NCBI RefSeq assembly: GCF_000321415.2
Contig: NC_019902.2
Span: 2,666,001 to 2,730,000 of the forward strand
Length of the DNA: 64,000 nt
Source: Thioalkalivibrio nitratireducens DSM 14787
GTDB taxonomy: Bacteria > Pseudomonadota > Gammaproteobacteria > Ectothiorhodospirales > Ectothiorhodospiraceae
Direction of reading: 5' to 3'
The notes under the pieces were generated by a model, which saw nothing but the letters and a program-made list of their open reading frames with translations, was not told the origin of the DNA and made no database searches. This document shows, in pieces, positions 1 to 12,402 of the stretch (the first letter of the stretch is position 1; each line of letters opens with the position of its first letter). Position numbers and translations under genes: made by a program.

Positions 1-1150
<1,150 letters not shown>

Positions 1151-1176
1151 CTAGCCTCGTAACTTGTATTTCTGGA

Positions 1177-1194
1177 GCACCCCGCGTGGGGTGC
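1177..1194 (-). promoter_or_regulatory. Perfect 7-bp hairpin in the rpoB-rpoC spacer
   Basis: Arms GCACCCC and GGGGTGC enclose a 4-nt loop in the 77-nt gap between rpoB and rpoC. No T-tract follows, so it is probably an mRNA stability or processing element rather than a terminator. Function is inferred only. Confidence 0.4.
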
Positions 1195-1224
1195 CCGCGA
1201 TCGGGGCGGCCGGATGGGCTCGGC

Positions 1225-4200
1225 TCAGTCCTGTTCCAGCTCGATGTTGATGCCGAGCGCACGGATTTCCTTCATCAATACGTTGAAGGACTCGGGCACG
1301 TTCGCCTCCATGTAGTGTTCGCCATCGACGATGTTCTTGTACATCTTGTTACGGCCCTGCACGTCATCGGCCTTCACGGTCAGCATCTCCTGCAGGGTGT
1401 AGGCGGCACCGTAGGCCTCCAGCGCCCAAACCTCCATCTCCCCGAAACGCTGGCCGCCGAACTGGGCCTTGCCGCCGAGCGGCTGCTGCGTGACCAGCGA
1501 GTACGGACCGGTGGAACGGGCATGCATCTTGTCGTCGACCAGGTGGTTGAGCTTCAGCATGTGCATGTAGCCGACGGTCACCGGCCGGTCGAAGGAATCG
1601 CCGGTGCGGCCATCGTAGAGCACCGCCTGGCCGGTCTCGGGAAGATCCGCGAGACGAAGCATCGCCTTGATTTCCGTCTCGTGCGCGCCGTCGAACACCG
1701 GCGTCGCCATCGGCACACCGCCACGCAGATTCCGGGAGAGGTTCAGGATCTCGGTGTCGGAGAGCGTATCGAGGTCCACCTTGCGCTCGCCGCGGGCGTA
1801 GATCTCCGCCAGGAACTCGCGCAGCCGCGCGATCTCGGCCTGTGCTTCCAGCATCCGGGCGATCTTCTGCCCAAGGCCCTTGGCCGCCCAGCCGAGGTGA
1901 ACTTCCAGCACCTGCCCGACATTCATCCGCGAGGGCACGCCCAGCGGGTTGAGCACGATGTCCACCGGGGTTCCGTCCTCGAGGAAGGGCATGTCCTCTT
2001 CGGGCACGATCATCGAGATCACGCCCTTGTTGCCGTGCCGGCCGGCCATCTTGTCGCCCGGCTGCATCCGCCGTTTCACCGCGACGTAGACTTTGACCAT
2101 CTTCTGCACGCCCGGAGGCAGGTCGTCACCGGCGGCCAGCTTGGCCTTCTGGTGCTCGAAGCGCTTCTCGAAGGCCTCGGCCTGCTCCTCGAGCTGGCGC
2201 CCGAGTTCCTCGAGCTGGGCGTTGCCCTCGTCGTCGCGCAGGCGGACCTCGAACCAGTGGTTGCGCGACAGCCCGGCCAGGTACTTTTTCGTGACCTTGC
2301 TGCCATCGGCGAGCCCGTCGGGACCGCCGGCCGCCACCTTGTTGAGCAGAAGCCGTTCCACCCGGGCGTAGATATCCTCCTCATAGATACGCTGCTGGTC
2401 GCGCAGATCCTTGCGTACCCCGGCCAGGTCCGATTCCTCGATCGAACGCGCGCGTGCGTCCTTTTCCACCCCGTCGCGGGTGAACACACGGACGTCGATC
2501 ACCGTGCCCTCGATGCCCGAGGGCACGCGCAGCGACGTATCCTTCACGTCCGACGCCTTCTCGCCGAAAATCGCGCGCAGGAGTTTCTCTTCCGGCGTCA
2601 GCTGGGTTTCACCCTTCGGGGTTACCTTGCCGACCAGGATGTCGCCGGGCCGGACCTCGGCACCGACGTAGACGATGCCGGATTCGTCCAGCTTCGCAAG
2701 CAGCGACTCGGAAACGTTCGGGATGTCCGCAGTGATCTCCTCCTGCCCCAGCTTGGTATCGCGCGCGACGCAGTTCAACTCCTCGATATGGATGGTCGTG
2801 AACCGGTCCTCCTGCACCACCCGCTCCGAGATCAGGATCGAGTCCTCGAAGTTGTAGCCGTTCCAGGGCATGAACGCGACCATCATGTTCTGGCCCAGCG
2901 CCAGCTCGCCCATGTCGGTCGAGGACCCGTCGGCCAGCACATCGCCGCGTGCGAGCCGGTCACCCACGCTCACCAGCGGGCGCTGATTGATGCAGGTGTT
3001 CTGGTTGGAACGGGCGTACTTGGTCAGGTTGTAGATGTCGACCCCGGGTTCGCCGGCGGCGGTCTCGTCGTCGTTCACGCGCACCACGATCCGCGCCGCG
3101 TCGACCGAATCCACCGTGCCGCCGCGACGGGCCACGATCGAGGATCCGGAATCGATTGCGACGGTCCGCTCGATGCCGGTCCCGACCAACGGCTTTTCGG
3201 CGCGCAGGCAGGGCACGGCCTGGCGCTGCATGTTCGAGCCCATCAGCGCGCGGTTCGCGTCGTCGTGCTCGAGGAACGGGACCAGCGCGGCCGCCACCGA
3301 CACGATCTGCTTCGGTGACACGTCCATGAACTGGATCTTGTCCGGCGTCGAGATCGTGAACTCGTTTTGGTAGCGGCAGGACACCAGATCGTCGGTCAGC
3401 CGGCCCTGCTGGTCCATCGCGGCGTTGGCCTGCGCGATCACGTACTGGCTCTCCTCGATTGCCGACAAGTAGACGATCTCGTCGGTGACCTGCCCGCCGT
3501 CCACCTTGCGGTACGGGGTCTCGAGGAAGCCGTACCGGTTGGTGCGCGCATACACGGCAAGGGAATTGATCAGGCCGATGTTTGGCCCTTCCGGGGTCTC
3601 GATCGGGCAGACGCGGCCGTAATGCGTCGGATGCACGTCGCGCACTTCGAACCCGGCCCGCTCGCGGGTCAGACCGCCGGGGCCGAGTGCAGAGATCCGA
3701 CGCTTGTGCGTGACCTCGGACAACGGGTTGTTCTGATCCATGAACTGCGACAGCTGCGACGAGCCGAAGAACTCCTTGACCGCCGCCGCCACCGGCTTCG
3801 CGTTGATCAGTTCCTGCGGCATCAGCCCCTCGCTCTCGGCAACGGTCAGGCGCTCCTTCACCGCGCGCTCCACCCGCACCAGGCCGAGCCGGAACTGGTT
3901 CTCGGCCATCTCGCCGACACTGCGGATGCGACGGTTGCCGAGGTGATCGATATCGTCGGTGGTACCGATCCCGTTGCGCAGGTCGATCAGGACCTTCAGC
4001 ACGTCGAGGATATCATCGGGCGAGAGCACCCCCTCGCCCTCGTCGGTGTCGCGGCCGACGCGCCGGTTGAACTTCATCCGCCCGACCGCGGACAGGTCGT
4101 AACGCTCCTCGGAGAAGAACAGGTTGCCGAACAGGTTCTCGGCCGCATCCTTGGTCGGGGGTTCGCCCGGGCGCATCACGCGGTAGATTTCCACCTGCGC

Positions 4201-5301
4201 CTCGAGCTGCGTGCGCGTGGAATCCAGGCGCAGGGTGTCGGAGATGAACGATCCGCGGTCGTAATCGTTGGTGTAGATGATCGCGAACTCGGCGACGCGC
4301 TGGTCGCGCAGCTTGTCGAGCAGGCCCTCGGTGATCACCTCATTGGCATCGGCGAGGACTTCGCCCGTCTCCTCGTCGACGACGTTGCGCGCCAGTGCAC
4401 GCCCGATCAGGTAGTCGTCGGGCACGTCCAGCGTGCGGATTCCGGCCTTTTCGACCTCGCGAATGTGCCGCGGGGTGATGCGCCGCCCCGCCTCGACGAT
4501 CACGCGGTCACCGTCGCGGATGTCGACCACCGCATTCTCGCCACGCAGGCGTTCCGGAATCAGCTCCAGCGACGCGCCGCTCTCCTGCAGCCGAACGGTA
4601 TTGAACTCGAAGAACGTCTGCAGCACCTGCTCGGCGTCCATACCCAGTGCGCGCAGCAGCACCGTGGCCGGCAGCTTGCGGCGCCGGTCGATGCGCACGA
4701 ACACGATGTCCTTCGCGTCGAATTCGAAATCCAACCACGATCCCCGGTACGGGATGATCCGGGCATTGAACAGCAGCTTCTGCGAGCTGTGGGTCTTACC
4801 CTTGTCGTGATCGAAGAACACGCCGGGCGGGCGATGCAGCTGCGACACGATGACGCGCTCGGTGCCGTTGATCACGAAAGTGCCGTTCTCGGTCATCAGG
4901 GGCAGTTCACCCATGTAGACCTCCTGCTCCTTCACTTCCTTGACCACCGTGCTGCCCGCAGGTGCCTCCTTGTCGTGGATCACGAGGCGCAGCATCACCC
5001 GCAGCGGTGCGGCATAGGTCACACCGCGGATCTGGCATTCCTTCACGTCGAACATCGGTTCGCCGAGGCGGTAACTGACGTACTCCAGCTGCACGTGACC
5101 CGAGTAGCTGACGATCGGGAATACCGACTGAAACGCGGCATGCAGACCCTTCGCCGCGCGGCTTTCGGCCGGCAGGCTGTCCTGCAGGAAGTCGCGATAC
5201 GACGCGAGCTGGGTCTCGAGCAGGTAGGGAACCTCAAGAATCTGGGGGCGCTTGCCAAAATCCTTGCGGATGCGTTTTTTTTCGGTATAACTGAGGGCCA
5301 T
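1225..5301 (-). CDS. rpoB: RNA polymerase beta subunit
   Basis: Product of 1358 aa (E. coli RpoB has 1342). It starts [18 protein letters not shown] at ATG 5301 with GAGG six bases upstream; a TTG six codons earlier is also open but lacks this fit. The rifampicin-binding cluster reads [20 protein letters not shown] then [10 protein letters not shown]. The positions equivalent to E. coli D516, H526 and S531 are unchanged, so no classical resistance substitution is seen. The C-terminal half holds the [12 protein letters not shown] block. It forms the catalytic core with RpoC. A 129-nt gap with two strong hairpins separates it from rplL. Confidence 0.98.
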   Translation of the reverse strand: MALSYTEKKRIRKDFGKRPQILEVPYLLETQLASYRDFLQDSLPAESRAAKGLHAAFQSVFPIVSYSGHVQLEYVSYRLGEPMFDVKECQIRGVTYAAPLRVMLRLVIHDKEAPAGSTVVKEVKEQEVYMGELPLMTENGTFVINGTERVIVSQLHRPPGVFFDHDKGKTHSSQKLLFNARIIPYRGSWLDFEFDAKDIVFVRIDRRRKLPATVLLRALGMDAEQVLQTFFEFNTVRLQESGASLELIPERLRGENAVVDIRDGDRVIVEAGRRITPRHIREVEKAGIRTLDVPDDYLIGRALARNVVDEETGEVLADANEVITEGLLDKLRDQRVAEFAIIYTNDYDRGSFISDTLRLDSTRTQLEAQVEIYRVMRPGEPPTKDAAENLFGNLFFSEERYDLSAVGRMKFNRRVGRDTDEGEGVLSPDDILDVLKVLIDLRNGIGTTDDIDHLGNRRIRSVGEMAENQFRLGLVRVERAVKERLTVAESEGLMPQELINAKPVAAAVKEFFGSSQLSQFMDQNNPLSEVTHKRRISALGPGGLTRERAGFEVRDVHPTHYGRVCPIETPEGPNIGLINSLAVYARTNRYGFLETPYRKVDGGQVTDEIVYLSAIEESQYVIAQANAAMDQQGRLTDDLVSCRYQNEFTISTPDKIQFMDVSPKQIVSVAAALVPFLEHDDANRALMGSNMQRQAVPCLRAEKPLVGTGIERTVAIDSGSSIVARRGGTVDSVDAARIVVRVNDDETAAGEPGVDIYNLTKYARSNQNTCINQRPLVSVGDRLARGDVLADGSSTDMGELALGQNMMVAFMPWNGYNFEDSILISERVVQEDRFTTIHIEELNCVARDTKLGQEEITADIPNVSESLLAKLDESGIVYVGAEVRPGDILVGKVTPKGETQLTPEEKLLRAIFGEKASDVKDTSLRVPSGIEGTVIDVRVFTRDGVEKDARARSIEESDLAGVRKDLRDQQRIYEEDIYARVERLLLNKVAAGGPDGLADGSKVTKKYLAGLSRNHWFEVRLRDDEGNAQLEELGRQLEEQAEAFEKRFEHQKAKLAAGDDLPPGVQKMVKVYVAVKRRMQPGDKMAGRHGNKGVISMIVPEEDMPFLEDGTPVDIVLNPLGVPSRMNVGQVLEVHLGWAAKGLGQKIARMLEAQAEIARLREFLAEIYARGERKVDLDTLSDTEILNLSRNLRGGVPMATPVFDGAHETEIKAMLRLADLPETGQAVLYDGRTGDSFDRPVTVGYMHMLKLNHLVDDKMHARSTGPYSLVTQQPLGGKAQFGGQRFGEMEVWALEAYGAAYTLQEMLTVKADDVQGRNKMYKNIVDGEHYMEANVPESFNVLMKEIRALGINIELEQD

Positions 5302-5331
5302 GGCATACCTCGGCAGCAACTGGGGTCATCG

Positions 5332-5389
5332 GGTGGCGCGGCGTCGCCACCACGGGACAAGGCTGGCGGACTTGCGGCCGCCAGCCTTG
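5332..5389 (-). promoter_or_regulatory. Two consecutive hairpins between rplL and rpoB
   Basis: On the transcribed strand the first hairpin (5358-5389) has a perfect 12-bp stem with an 8-nt loop. The second (5332-5351) has a 7-bp stem, GGTGGCG with CGCCACC, and a 6-nt loop. No T-tract follows either. E. coli has a partial terminator and an RNase III site at this junction that lowers rpoBC expression relative to the ribosomal proteins; an equivalent role here is inferred from position and structure. Confidence 0.55.
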
Positions 5390-5430
5390 GGGTTCCGTGC
5401 TAACTCACGAAACAACTGACTGGAACGCCT

Positions 5431-5808
5431 TTATTTCAGCTCGACCGAGGCACCGGCCTCTTCCAGTTCTTTCTTCATCTTCTCGGCTTCTTCCTTGTTC
5501 GCGTCTTCCTTCACGGTGGTGGGTGCACCTTCGACCATGTCCTTGGCTTCTTTCAGGCCCAGACCGGTCAGCGCACGCACCACCTTGATCACTCCCACCT
5601 TGTTCGACCCAAAGCTGGTCATCACGACGTTGAATTCGTCCTTGACCTCTTCCGCCGGGGCCTCGCCCGCAGCTGCCGCCGGAGCAGCGGCGACTGCGGC
5701 CGCAGCGGACACGCCGAACTTCTCTTCCATTGCGCTGATCAGGTCGACGATTTCCAGAACCGTCATGTTGCCAATCGTTTCCAGGATTTCCTCTTTCGAG
5801 ACTGCCAT
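5431..5808 (-). CDS. rplL: 50S ribosomal protein L7/L12
   Basis: 125 aa, acidic and alanine-rich. The N-terminal dimerisation part ([20 protein letters not shown]) is followed by an Ala/Pro hinge at about residues 35-52. The C-terminal factor-binding domain contains the conserved stretch [20 protein letters not shown]. It is the multicopy stalk protein that binds L10 and recruits translational GTPases. ATG 5808 has AGGAG seven bases upstream. It lies 44 nt after rplJ, the usual L10-L7/L12 pair. Confidence 0.98.
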   Translation of the reverse strand: MAVSKEEILETIGNMTVLEIVDLISAMEEKFGVSAAAAVAAAPAAAAGEAPAEEVKDEFNVVMTSFGSNKVGVIKVVRALTGLGLKEAKDMVEGAPTTVKEDANKEEAEKMKKELEEAGASVELK

Positions 5809-5852
5809 GTGAATTCTCCTAATGGGCTACCGCCCGACTATTCAGAAATGTT

Positions 5853-6383
5853 TCAGGCGGCTGCCTGCTTTTGATCACGGATCGCTGCGACGGTGCGCAC
5901 CAGCTTGCCCGGCACCTCGTTCACGGTGCGGGCGAACTTGTCGAGCGGGGCCTTCATCACGGCCATCAGCAGACTGATGGCTCCGTCACGGGTGGGCAGA
6001 CTGGCGAGACGATCGAGGTCGCCCGCGCCAAGCATCTGCCCGCCAAAGGACACCAGCTTGACCTGCAGCTTGTCGTTGGTCTTCGCGAACGACTTCACCA
6101 GGCGCGCGGCGGAACCCGGATCCTCCTCACTGAATGCGAGCACCAGCGGGCCGACCAGCCCCTGTTGCATGCACTCGAAGTCGGTTCCTTCCACCGCCCG
6201 CCGGGCGAGGCTGTTCTTCACGACTCGCAGGTAGACACCGGACGCCCGTGCCTGCTTGCGCAGTTCGGTCATCTGGGCCACCGTCAGACCACGGTATTCC
6301 GCTGCAACCGCGGAATGCGCCGAGGCAGCAACCGCGGCCAGTTCCGAGACAATCACCTTCTTGTCATCGAGATTCAAAGCCAC
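5853..6383 (-). CDS. rplJ: 50S ribosomal protein L10
   Basis: 176 aa from a GTG start at 6383 with GGAGG nine bases upstream. The sequence MALNLDDKKVIVSELAAVAA and the later FGGQMLGAGDLDRLASLPTR are typical of L10. It anchors L7/L12 dimers to 23S rRNA through its C-terminal helix. As the L10-L12 complex it is also the known translational repressor that binds the leader of its own message. That leader is recognisable just upstream (6425-6560), so autoregulation is likely. Confidence 0.97.
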   Translation of the reverse strand: MALNLDDKKVIVSELAAVAASAHSAVAAEYRGLTVAQMTELRKQARASGVYLRVVKNSLARRAVEGTDFECMQQGLVGPLVLAFSEEDPGSAARLVKSFAKTNDKLQVKLVSFGGQMLGAGDLDRLASLPTRDGAISLLMAVMKAPLDKFARTVNEVPGKLVRTVAAIRDQKQAAA

Positions 6384-6424
6384 GTTGACTTTCCTCCGTT
6401 GGGATCACCGGAATGCAGGTGATC

Positions 6425-6560
6425 ATTGCAAACCGGGGCGAGGCCCCGGGGTACCTGGTGCTTCCCGCCGCAGGACATTCCTGAATCGGGCTGACACCAT
6501 CTGCGCAGGCTGGGATATTGAGCGGCGTACCGCGCCTGCGGTCTTGGATGGTCCGCCACC
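6425..6560 (-). ncRNA. L10 leader (autoregulatory mRNA structure)
   Basis: The 216-nt rplA-rplJ gap carries the conserved L10-leader core on the minus strand. AGACCGCAGGCG is followed about 40 nt later by CCTGCGCAGATGGTG, and the CGCAGG/CCTGCG arms pair. A second GC-rich hairpin lies nearer rplJ around 6433-6450. Just upstream, next to the rplA stop, is another strong GC-rich imperfect inverted repeat (about 6549-6577). By family knowledge the L10-L12 complex binds this RNA to repress rplJL translation. Exact boundaries are approximate. Confidence 0.8.
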
Positions 6561-6599
6561 GCCACGGTGGCGGCCGACCCAAAATCGATACGATTCAAA

Positions 6600-7295
6600 T
6601 CAAAGGCTGAGCGTGGACTGATCGACCTGAACACCGGGGCCCATCGTCGACGACACGGTCACCCGCCGGACGTACACGCCCTTGGCCGTCGAGGGTTTGA
6701 GTTTCATCAGGTCCGCCAGCAATGCGTTCAGGTTCTCGGTCAGCGCGTGGCTGTCGAAATCTACCGCGCCGATGGAGCAATGGATGATCCCGCCCTTGTC
6801 GGTACGGTAGCGGACCTGGCCGCTCTTCGCGTTCTTCACCGCGGTGGCGACGTCGGGCGTTACGGTGCCGACCTTCGGGTTCGGCATCAGCCCACGCGGC
6901 CCCAGGATCTGGCCCAGCTGACCGACCACGCGCATCGCGTCCGGCGATGCGATCACCACATCGAAATTCAGCTCGCCGGCCCGCACCTGCTCGGCCAAAT
7001 CATCCATACCGACAATGTCCGCACCCGCTTCCCGCGCCGCATCCGCGTTGGCACCCTGGGTGAACACCGCCACGCGGACACTCTTGCCGGTACCGTTGGG
7101 TAGCACGGTAGAACCCCGAACGACCTGGTCCGATTTGCGCGGATCGACGCCGAGGTTCACCGAGACGTCGATCGATTCACGGAACTTGACCCCGGAAAAC
7201 TCGCGCAGCAGGTCGAAAGCCTCGCCGACCGGGTAGGCCTGCCCGGGGCGCAGCTTTTCCCGGATCGCCTTCATCCGCTTGGACAACTTCGCCAT
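6600..7295 (-). CDS. rplA: 50S ribosomal protein L1
   Basis: 231 aa (E. coli 234). I chose ATG 7295 ([14 protein letters not shown]), which has GGAGG nine bases upstream; the longer open frame runs back into rplK. Conserved L1 blocks are visible, such as [20 protein letters not shown] and [18 protein letters not shown]. It binds the 23S rRNA stalk near the E site and in enterobacteria represses its own rplK-rplA mRNA. Only one base separates it from the rplK stop, so the two are translationally coupled. Confidence 0.98.
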   Translation of the reverse strand: MAKLSKRMKAIREKLRPGQAYPVGEAFDLLREFSGVKFRESIDVSVNLGVDPRKSDQVVRGSTVLPNGTGKSVRVAVFTQGANADAAREAGADIVGMDDLAEQVRAGELNFDVVIASPDAMRVVGQLGQILGPRGLMPNPKVGTVTPDVATAVKNAKSGQVRYRTDKGGIIHCSIGAVDFDSHALTENLNALLADLMKLKPSTAKGVYVRRVTVSSTMGPGVQVDQSTLSL

Positions 7296-7296
7296 C

Positions 7297-7728
7297 TCAG
7301 AGACCCTCCACGTCGAGGCCCATGCTGCGGGCACTGCCGGCGATCGAGCGGACCGCCGCTTCCAGGTCGGATGCGGTCAGGTCCGGTTCCTTGGTGCGCG
7401 CAATCTCCTCGAGCTGCTCGCGCGTCACCTTGCCGACCTTCTTGGTATTCGGCGTGCCCGAGCCGCTGGCGATGCCCGCGGCCTTCTTCAGCAGGATCGC
7501 GGCCGGAGGGGTCTTGGTCACATAGGTGAAGCTTCGGTCCGCGTAGACCGTGATCACCACCGGAATCGGCAGCCCCGGTTCCATGCCCTGCGTGGCCGCA
7601 TTGAAGGCCTTGCAGAACTCCATGATGTTGACGCCACGCTGACCGAGCGCCGGGCCCACCGGTGGGCTCGGATTCGCCTTGCCGGCCGGAACCTGCAGCT
7701 TGATGTATGCCGTAATCTTCTTGGCCAT
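7297..7728 (-). CDS. rplK: 50S ribosomal protein L11
   Basis: 143 aa starting [20 protein letters not shown], with the proline-rich N-terminal thiostrepton-binding segment ([19 protein letters not shown]) and a C-terminal rRNA-binding domain. It is part of the GTPase-associated centre and is needed for RelA-dependent stringent signalling. GGAG precedes ATG 7728 at normal spacing. It follows nusG after 68 nt and leads the rplK-rplA pair. Confidence 0.98.
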   Translation of the reverse strand: MAKKITAYIKLQVPAGKANPSPPVGPALGQRGVNIMEFCKAFNAATQGMEPGLPIPVVITVYADRSFTYVTKTPPAAILLKKAAGIASGSGTPNTKKVGKVTREQLEEIARTKEPDLTASDLEAAVRSIAGSARSMGLDVEGL

Positions 7729-7796
7729 TGCTTCTCCTTCGGGTGCAAGCGCCTCGCGGCTCCCCGAAACGGGTTAATGCGCGGGCCGGGCCCGCG

Positions 7797-8330
7797 TCAG
7801 GTTTTCTCGACTTGGTGGAATTCGAGTTCCACGGGCGTCGACCGCCCAAAAATCTGCACCGCGACCAACAGGCGGCTCTTGTCGTAGTTCACCTCTTCCA
7901 CGACTCCGCTGAAGTCGTTGAACGGGCCGTCCGTCACCCGCACCATCTCGCCGACCTCGAACAGCACCTTCGGCCGCGGCTTCTCCGCACCCTCCTGCAT
8001 GCGCTGCAGGATGGCGTCGGCCTCCTTCTCGCTGATCGGCGCCGGCTTGTCGGCGGAGCCCCCGATGAAGCCCAGCACGCGCGGAACTGACTTGACGAGG
8101 TGCCAAGCCTCGTCGCTCAGGTCCATCTGCACCAGAACGTAGCCGGGAAAGAACTTGCGCTCGCTCTTCCGCTTCTGCCCGTCCTTCATCTCGACCACCT
8201 CTTCGGTGGGCACGAGGATCTGGCCGAAGTGATCCTGCATTCCGTGGCGTTCGATCCGCTCCTGCAGGGAGCGCTTCACTTGCCCCTCGAAGCCGGAGAA
8301 CGCTTGAACCACATACCAGCGCAATGCCAT
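7797..8330 (-). CDS. nusG: Transcription elongation/antitermination factor NusG
   Basis: 177 aa (E. coli 181). The N-terminal NGN domain ([19 protein letters not shown]) is followed by a C-terminal KOW domain ([20 protein letters not shown]). NusG tethers to RNA polymerase and couples it to Rho or to the ribosome through S10. It sits between secE and rplK, the standard position. A GC-rich 6-bp hairpin (7780-7796) directly follows the stop codon but has no T-tract. Confidence 0.98.
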   Translation of the reverse strand: MALRWYVVQAFSGFEGQVKRSLQERIERHGMQDHFGQILVPTEEVVEMKDGQKRKSERKFFPGYVLVQMDLSDEAWHLVKSVPRVLGFIGGSADKPAPISEKEADAILQRMQEGAEKPRPKVLFEVGEMVRVTDGPFNDFSGVVEEVNYDKSRLLVAVQIFGRSTPVELEFHQVEKT

Positions 8331-8349
8331 ATCTGCTTCCCCTGCCTAG

Positions 8350-8718
8350 CTAGCCGATGAACTGCCGGATGATCCAGCCGAGCAGCGAGTCCAGCAGCCA
8401 GAGGAAGATACCGACGAGAATCACCACGCCGAGCACGATCAGCGTGGTCTGGGTGGTCTCGACCCGGGTCGGCCAGACCATTTTCCGCACCTCGGTGCGG
8501 GCGTTGCCCAGGAAACCGGCGAGCTGCCGGCCCTTGGCGGTCGTCATGCTGATGAACACCGCCACGCCCACGACCGCCAGCAGGCCGACCACGCGCACCA
8601 GCATCGACTCGGCGGCAAAATAGTAGAAACCCATCACACCGGCGATCAGCAGCGCGACCGCCACGGCGAGCTTGGCGGTATCAAGCCCGCCCCCCGTCTG
8701 TTCCGTCTGTTCACTCAT
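8350..8718 (-). CDS. secE: Preprotein translocase subunit SecE
   Basis: 122 aa from ATG 8718 (MSEQTEQTGGGLDTAKLAV). Three membrane segments are visible (about residues 15-35, 40-58 and 92-115), the enterobacterial-type SecE topology. The conserved cytoplasmic amphipathic helix and hinge, ARTEVRKMVWPTRVETTQT, lies before the last segment. It is part of the SecYEG channel. It lies 36 nt downstream of tRNA-Trp and 19 nt upstream of nusG. A longer in-frame upstream extension overlaps the tRNA and was rejected. Confidence 0.96.
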   Translation of the reverse strand: MSEQTEQTGGGLDTAKLAVAVALLIAGVMGFYYFAAESMLVRVVGLLAVVGVAVFISMTTAKGRQLAGFLGNARTEVRKMVWPTRVETTQTTLIVLGVVILVGIFLWLLDSLLGWIIRQFIG

Positions 8719-8754
8719 GAGATCATCACCTGAGGCCCGTCGCCACCCGATGGA

Positions 8755-8830
<76 letters not shown>

Positions 8831-8846
8831 GTTGCTTGACTGCTTG

Positions 8847-8882
8847 CGAAAAGAACACGGGAGACGGCAACGACCGCCTCCC
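8847..8882 (-). terminator. Intrinsic terminator or attenuator after tuf
   Basis: On the minus strand a 9-bp stem (GGGAGGCGG with CCGTCTCCC, one G-T pair) and a 6-nt loop are followed by GTGTTCTTTTC. The structure lies 26 nt after the tuf stop and 16 nt before tRNA-Trp. It should end much of the tRNA-tuf transcript. I see no clear new promoter before tRNA-Trp, so partial readthrough into secE-nusG is likely. Confidence 0.7.
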
Positions 8883-8908
8883 GCGGTGACCTCGGCCCTA
8901 CGAGTGTA

Positions 8909-10099
<1,191 letters not shown>

Positions 10100-10173
10100 C
10101 GTCTCGATTCCCCGGGGTTGTGACGCTTGCCGTGTCGCTGACCACGACCGGTGCCGAATGCCTCGATACAGAA

Positions 10174-10249
<76 letters not shown>

Positions 10250-10269
10250 AAACCCGTCGCTGACGGACC

Positions 10270-10343
<74 letters not shown>

Positions 10344-10392
10344 ACAACCGATGCTGATCCATGCCACCGCCCGGCCCGTGGCAGAACTTGTA

Positions 10393-10477
10393 TGGTGGAG
10401 GGGGGAGGATTCGAACCTCCGAAGGCTGAGCCAGCAGATTTACAGTCTGCCCCCTTTGACCGCTCGGGAACCCCTCC
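10393..10477 (-). tRNA. tRNA-Tyr (anticodon GTA)
   Basis: An 85-nt class II tRNA with a long variable arm. Acceptor arms GGAGGGG and CCCCTCC pair, the anticodon stem-loop is GCAGACTGTAAATCTGC (GTA), and a 3' CCA is encoded. It is the first gene of the tRNA-tuf operon; the promoter lies directly upstream. Confidence 0.97.
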
Positions 10478-10492
10478 TCGATCAAGCGGCGT

Positions 10493-10521
10493 ATTCTCCG
10501 CGACCCGGAAACGTGAGTCAA
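10493..10521 (-). promoter_or_regulatory. Sigma70 promoter of the tRNA-Tyr/Gly/Thr-tuf operon
   Basis: On the minus strand TTGACT (10516-10521) and GAGAAT (10493-10498) are separated by 17 bp. The expected start lies about a dozen bases before tRNA-Tyr. The bases just after the -10 element (ACGCCGC) form a GC-rich discriminator, as is typical of stringently controlled stable-RNA promoters. Regulation is inferred from that. Confidence 0.7.
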
Positions 10522-10643
10522 GCCCCTCGCGGGGCTGCGGAGGCCGCCGGCGGCGCGGCAGAATCCCGGGCCGGCGGTCCCGGACGCTGGCAGGTCGCGG
10601 CCGGCCCGTTACGGCCTTCTCTTTTTTCGCTATCTTCCCTAGA

Positions 10644-10660
10644 GTGTCGACACGAGTGTC
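10644..10660. promoter_or_regulatory. Palindrome and short repeat in the tRNA-pilB divergent region
   Basis: The 205-nt gap between tRNA-Tyr and pilB holds no gene. Beyond the tRNA promoter it contains a perfect 10-bp palindrome GTGTCGACAC (10644-10653), which contributes to a repeated GAGTGTC (10643-10649 and 10654-10660). These lie 24-40 nt before the pilB start. An operator role for pilBCD is possible but unproven. A weak TATCTT at about 10630 could be its -10 element. Confidence 0.3.
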
Positions 10661-10682
10661 TTGGGAACGCACACTGAGCCCC

Positions 10683-12395
10683 ATGCCGAATCCCGTCTCC
10701 TCCGTACGTCTGCCCGGGCTGGCGCGCCGCCTCGTGGACGCCGGGCTGGCCGAGACGGCAGCGATCGCGGCGCTGGTCGACGAGGCCCGCGAACAACAAA
10801 CGCCGCTGGTCGCGATGCTCGCCACGCGCACGAAGATCCCCGAGGGCCGGCTGGCCGAGGCCGCAGGGGACGAGTTCGGACTCCCCGTGTTCGACCTGGC
10901 GGCTTTCGACCGCGACCTGCTGCCGAAGGAACACCTGATCGAGACGCTGATCCGCAAGCACCATGCGCTGCCGCTGCTGCAGCGCGGCAACCGGCTGTTC
11001 GTCGCGATCTCGGATCCGACCAACCTTTCCGCCACCGACGAATTCAAGTTCGCCACCGGACTGAGTATCGAGACGGTGCTGGTCGAGCACAACAAACTCG
11101 ACCGCCTGATCGAGGACTCGATCAACGCCGCGATGGCGATGATGGGCGATCTCGACGACGACGGATTCGCCGAACTGGCGGTCTCCGCTGGCGAGGAGGA
11201 ACGTAACGACGACGCGACCGAGGGCATCGACGATGCCCCAGTGGTGCGCTTCGTGAATAAGCTGATGCTGGACGCGATCCGGCGCAAGGCGTCGGACATC
11301 CACCTGGAACCCTACGATAAGGACTTCCGCGTGCGCTTCCGCATCGACGGCGTGCTCTACGACGTCGGGCATCCGCCGATCACTCTCGCGCCGCGGATCA
11401 TCGCGCGCGTGAAGGTGATGTCCCGGATGGACATCGCCGAGCGGCGTATCCCCCAGGACGGCCGGATCAAGCTGAAGCTCTCGCGCAGCCGGGCGATCGA
11501 CTTCCGCATCAGCAGCTGCCCGACGCTTTACGGCGAGAAGATCGTGATGCGCATCCTCGACTCGGACGCCGCCCTGCTCAGCATCGATGTCCTGGGCTTC
11601 GACGACGAGCAGAAGAAACACTATCTCGGGGCCCTGAAACGCCCCTACGGGATGATCCTCGTCACCGGCCCGACCGGATCGGGCAAGACCGTGACGCTCT
11701 ACACCGGCATGGCCATTTTGAACACCAACGACCGCAACATCTCCACGGCAGAGGATCCGGCCGAGATCAACATGCCGGGGATCAACCAGGTCAACGTCCA
11801 CCCGAAGATCGGGCTGACCTTTGCCAATGCATTGCGCGCGTTCCTGCGCCAGGACCCGGACGTGATCATGGTTGGCGAGATCCGCGACCTCGAAACCGCG
11901 GAGATCGCGATCAAGGCGGCGCAGACGGGCCACCTGGTGCTGTCGACACTGCACACCAACGACGCACCACAAACGCTGACACGGCTCGCGAACATGGGGG
12001 TTCCCGCCTACAACCTCGCGTCGTCGATCCTGCTGATCATCGCCCAGCGCCTCGCCCGGCGGCTGTGCCCGGTCTGCAAGGAACCCGAGCAGCTCCCCGA
12101 GGACGTGCTGTTGAAGGAGGGCTTCAGTCCCGACGACATCTCCGAGGGCATCACCCTGTACCGCCCAGTCGGCTGCGACCAGTGCACCGACGGATACAAG
12201 GGACGAGTTGGCATCTACCAGGTCCTGCCGATCTCGGAAACGATGCAGCGGTTGATCCTCGAGGGTGGCAACAGCATGCAGATGGCGGATCAGGCCGAAC
12301 GCGAGGGCGTGAACGACCTGCGCCGTGCAGGCCTGCTGAAGGCCCGCGCCGGGGTGACCAGCCTCGAGGAGATCAACCGCGTGACCACGGATTGA
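10683..12395 (+). CDS. pilB: Type IVa pilus extension ATPase PilB
   Basis: 570 aa. The MshEN-like N-terminal domain (about 1-150) precedes a GspE/PilB ATPase core. Walker A is GPTGSGKT (329-336), Walker B is DPDVIMVGEIRD (391-402), and the zinc-binding pairs are CPVC (462-465) and a later CDQC. This hexameric cytoplasmic motor drives pilin polymerisation. ATG 10683 matches the family N-terminus; the longer open frame runs back through tRNA genes. The RBS is weak. It leads pilB-pilC-pilD, with seven bases to pilC. Confidence 0.97.
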   Translation: MPNPVSSVRLPGLARRLVDAGLAETAAIAALVDEAREQQTPLVAMLATRTKIPEGRLAEAAGDEFGLPVFDLAAFDRDLLPKEHLIETLIRKHHALPLLQRGNRLFVAISDPTNLSATDEFKFATGLSIETVLVEHNKLDRLIEDSINAAMAMMGDLDDDGFAELAVSAGEEERNDDATEGIDDAPVVRFVNKLMLDAIRRKASDIHLEPYDKDFRVRFRIDGVLYDVGHPPITLAPRIIARVKVMSRMDIAERRIPQDGRIKLKLSRSRAIDFRISSCPTLYGEKIVMRILDSDAALLSIDVLGFDDEQKKHYLGALKRPYGMILVTGPTGSGKTVTLYTGMAILNTNDRNISTAEDPAEINMPGINQVNVHPKIGLTFANALRAFLRQDPDVIMVGEIRDLETAEIAIKAAQTGHLVLSTLHTNDAPQTLTRLANMGVPAYNLASSILLIIAQRLARRLCPVCKEPEQLPEDVLLKEGFSPDDISEGITLYRPVGCDQCTDGYKGRVGIYQVLPISETMQRLILEGGNSMQMADQAEREGVNDLRRAGLLKARAGVTSLEEINRVTTD

Positions 12396-12402
12396 AGAAC
12401 CC

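Noticed and set aside
1186-5403. Long plus-strand open frames opposite rpoB
   Set aside because: They are antisense to an intact rpoB, have no RBS and no recognisable domain.
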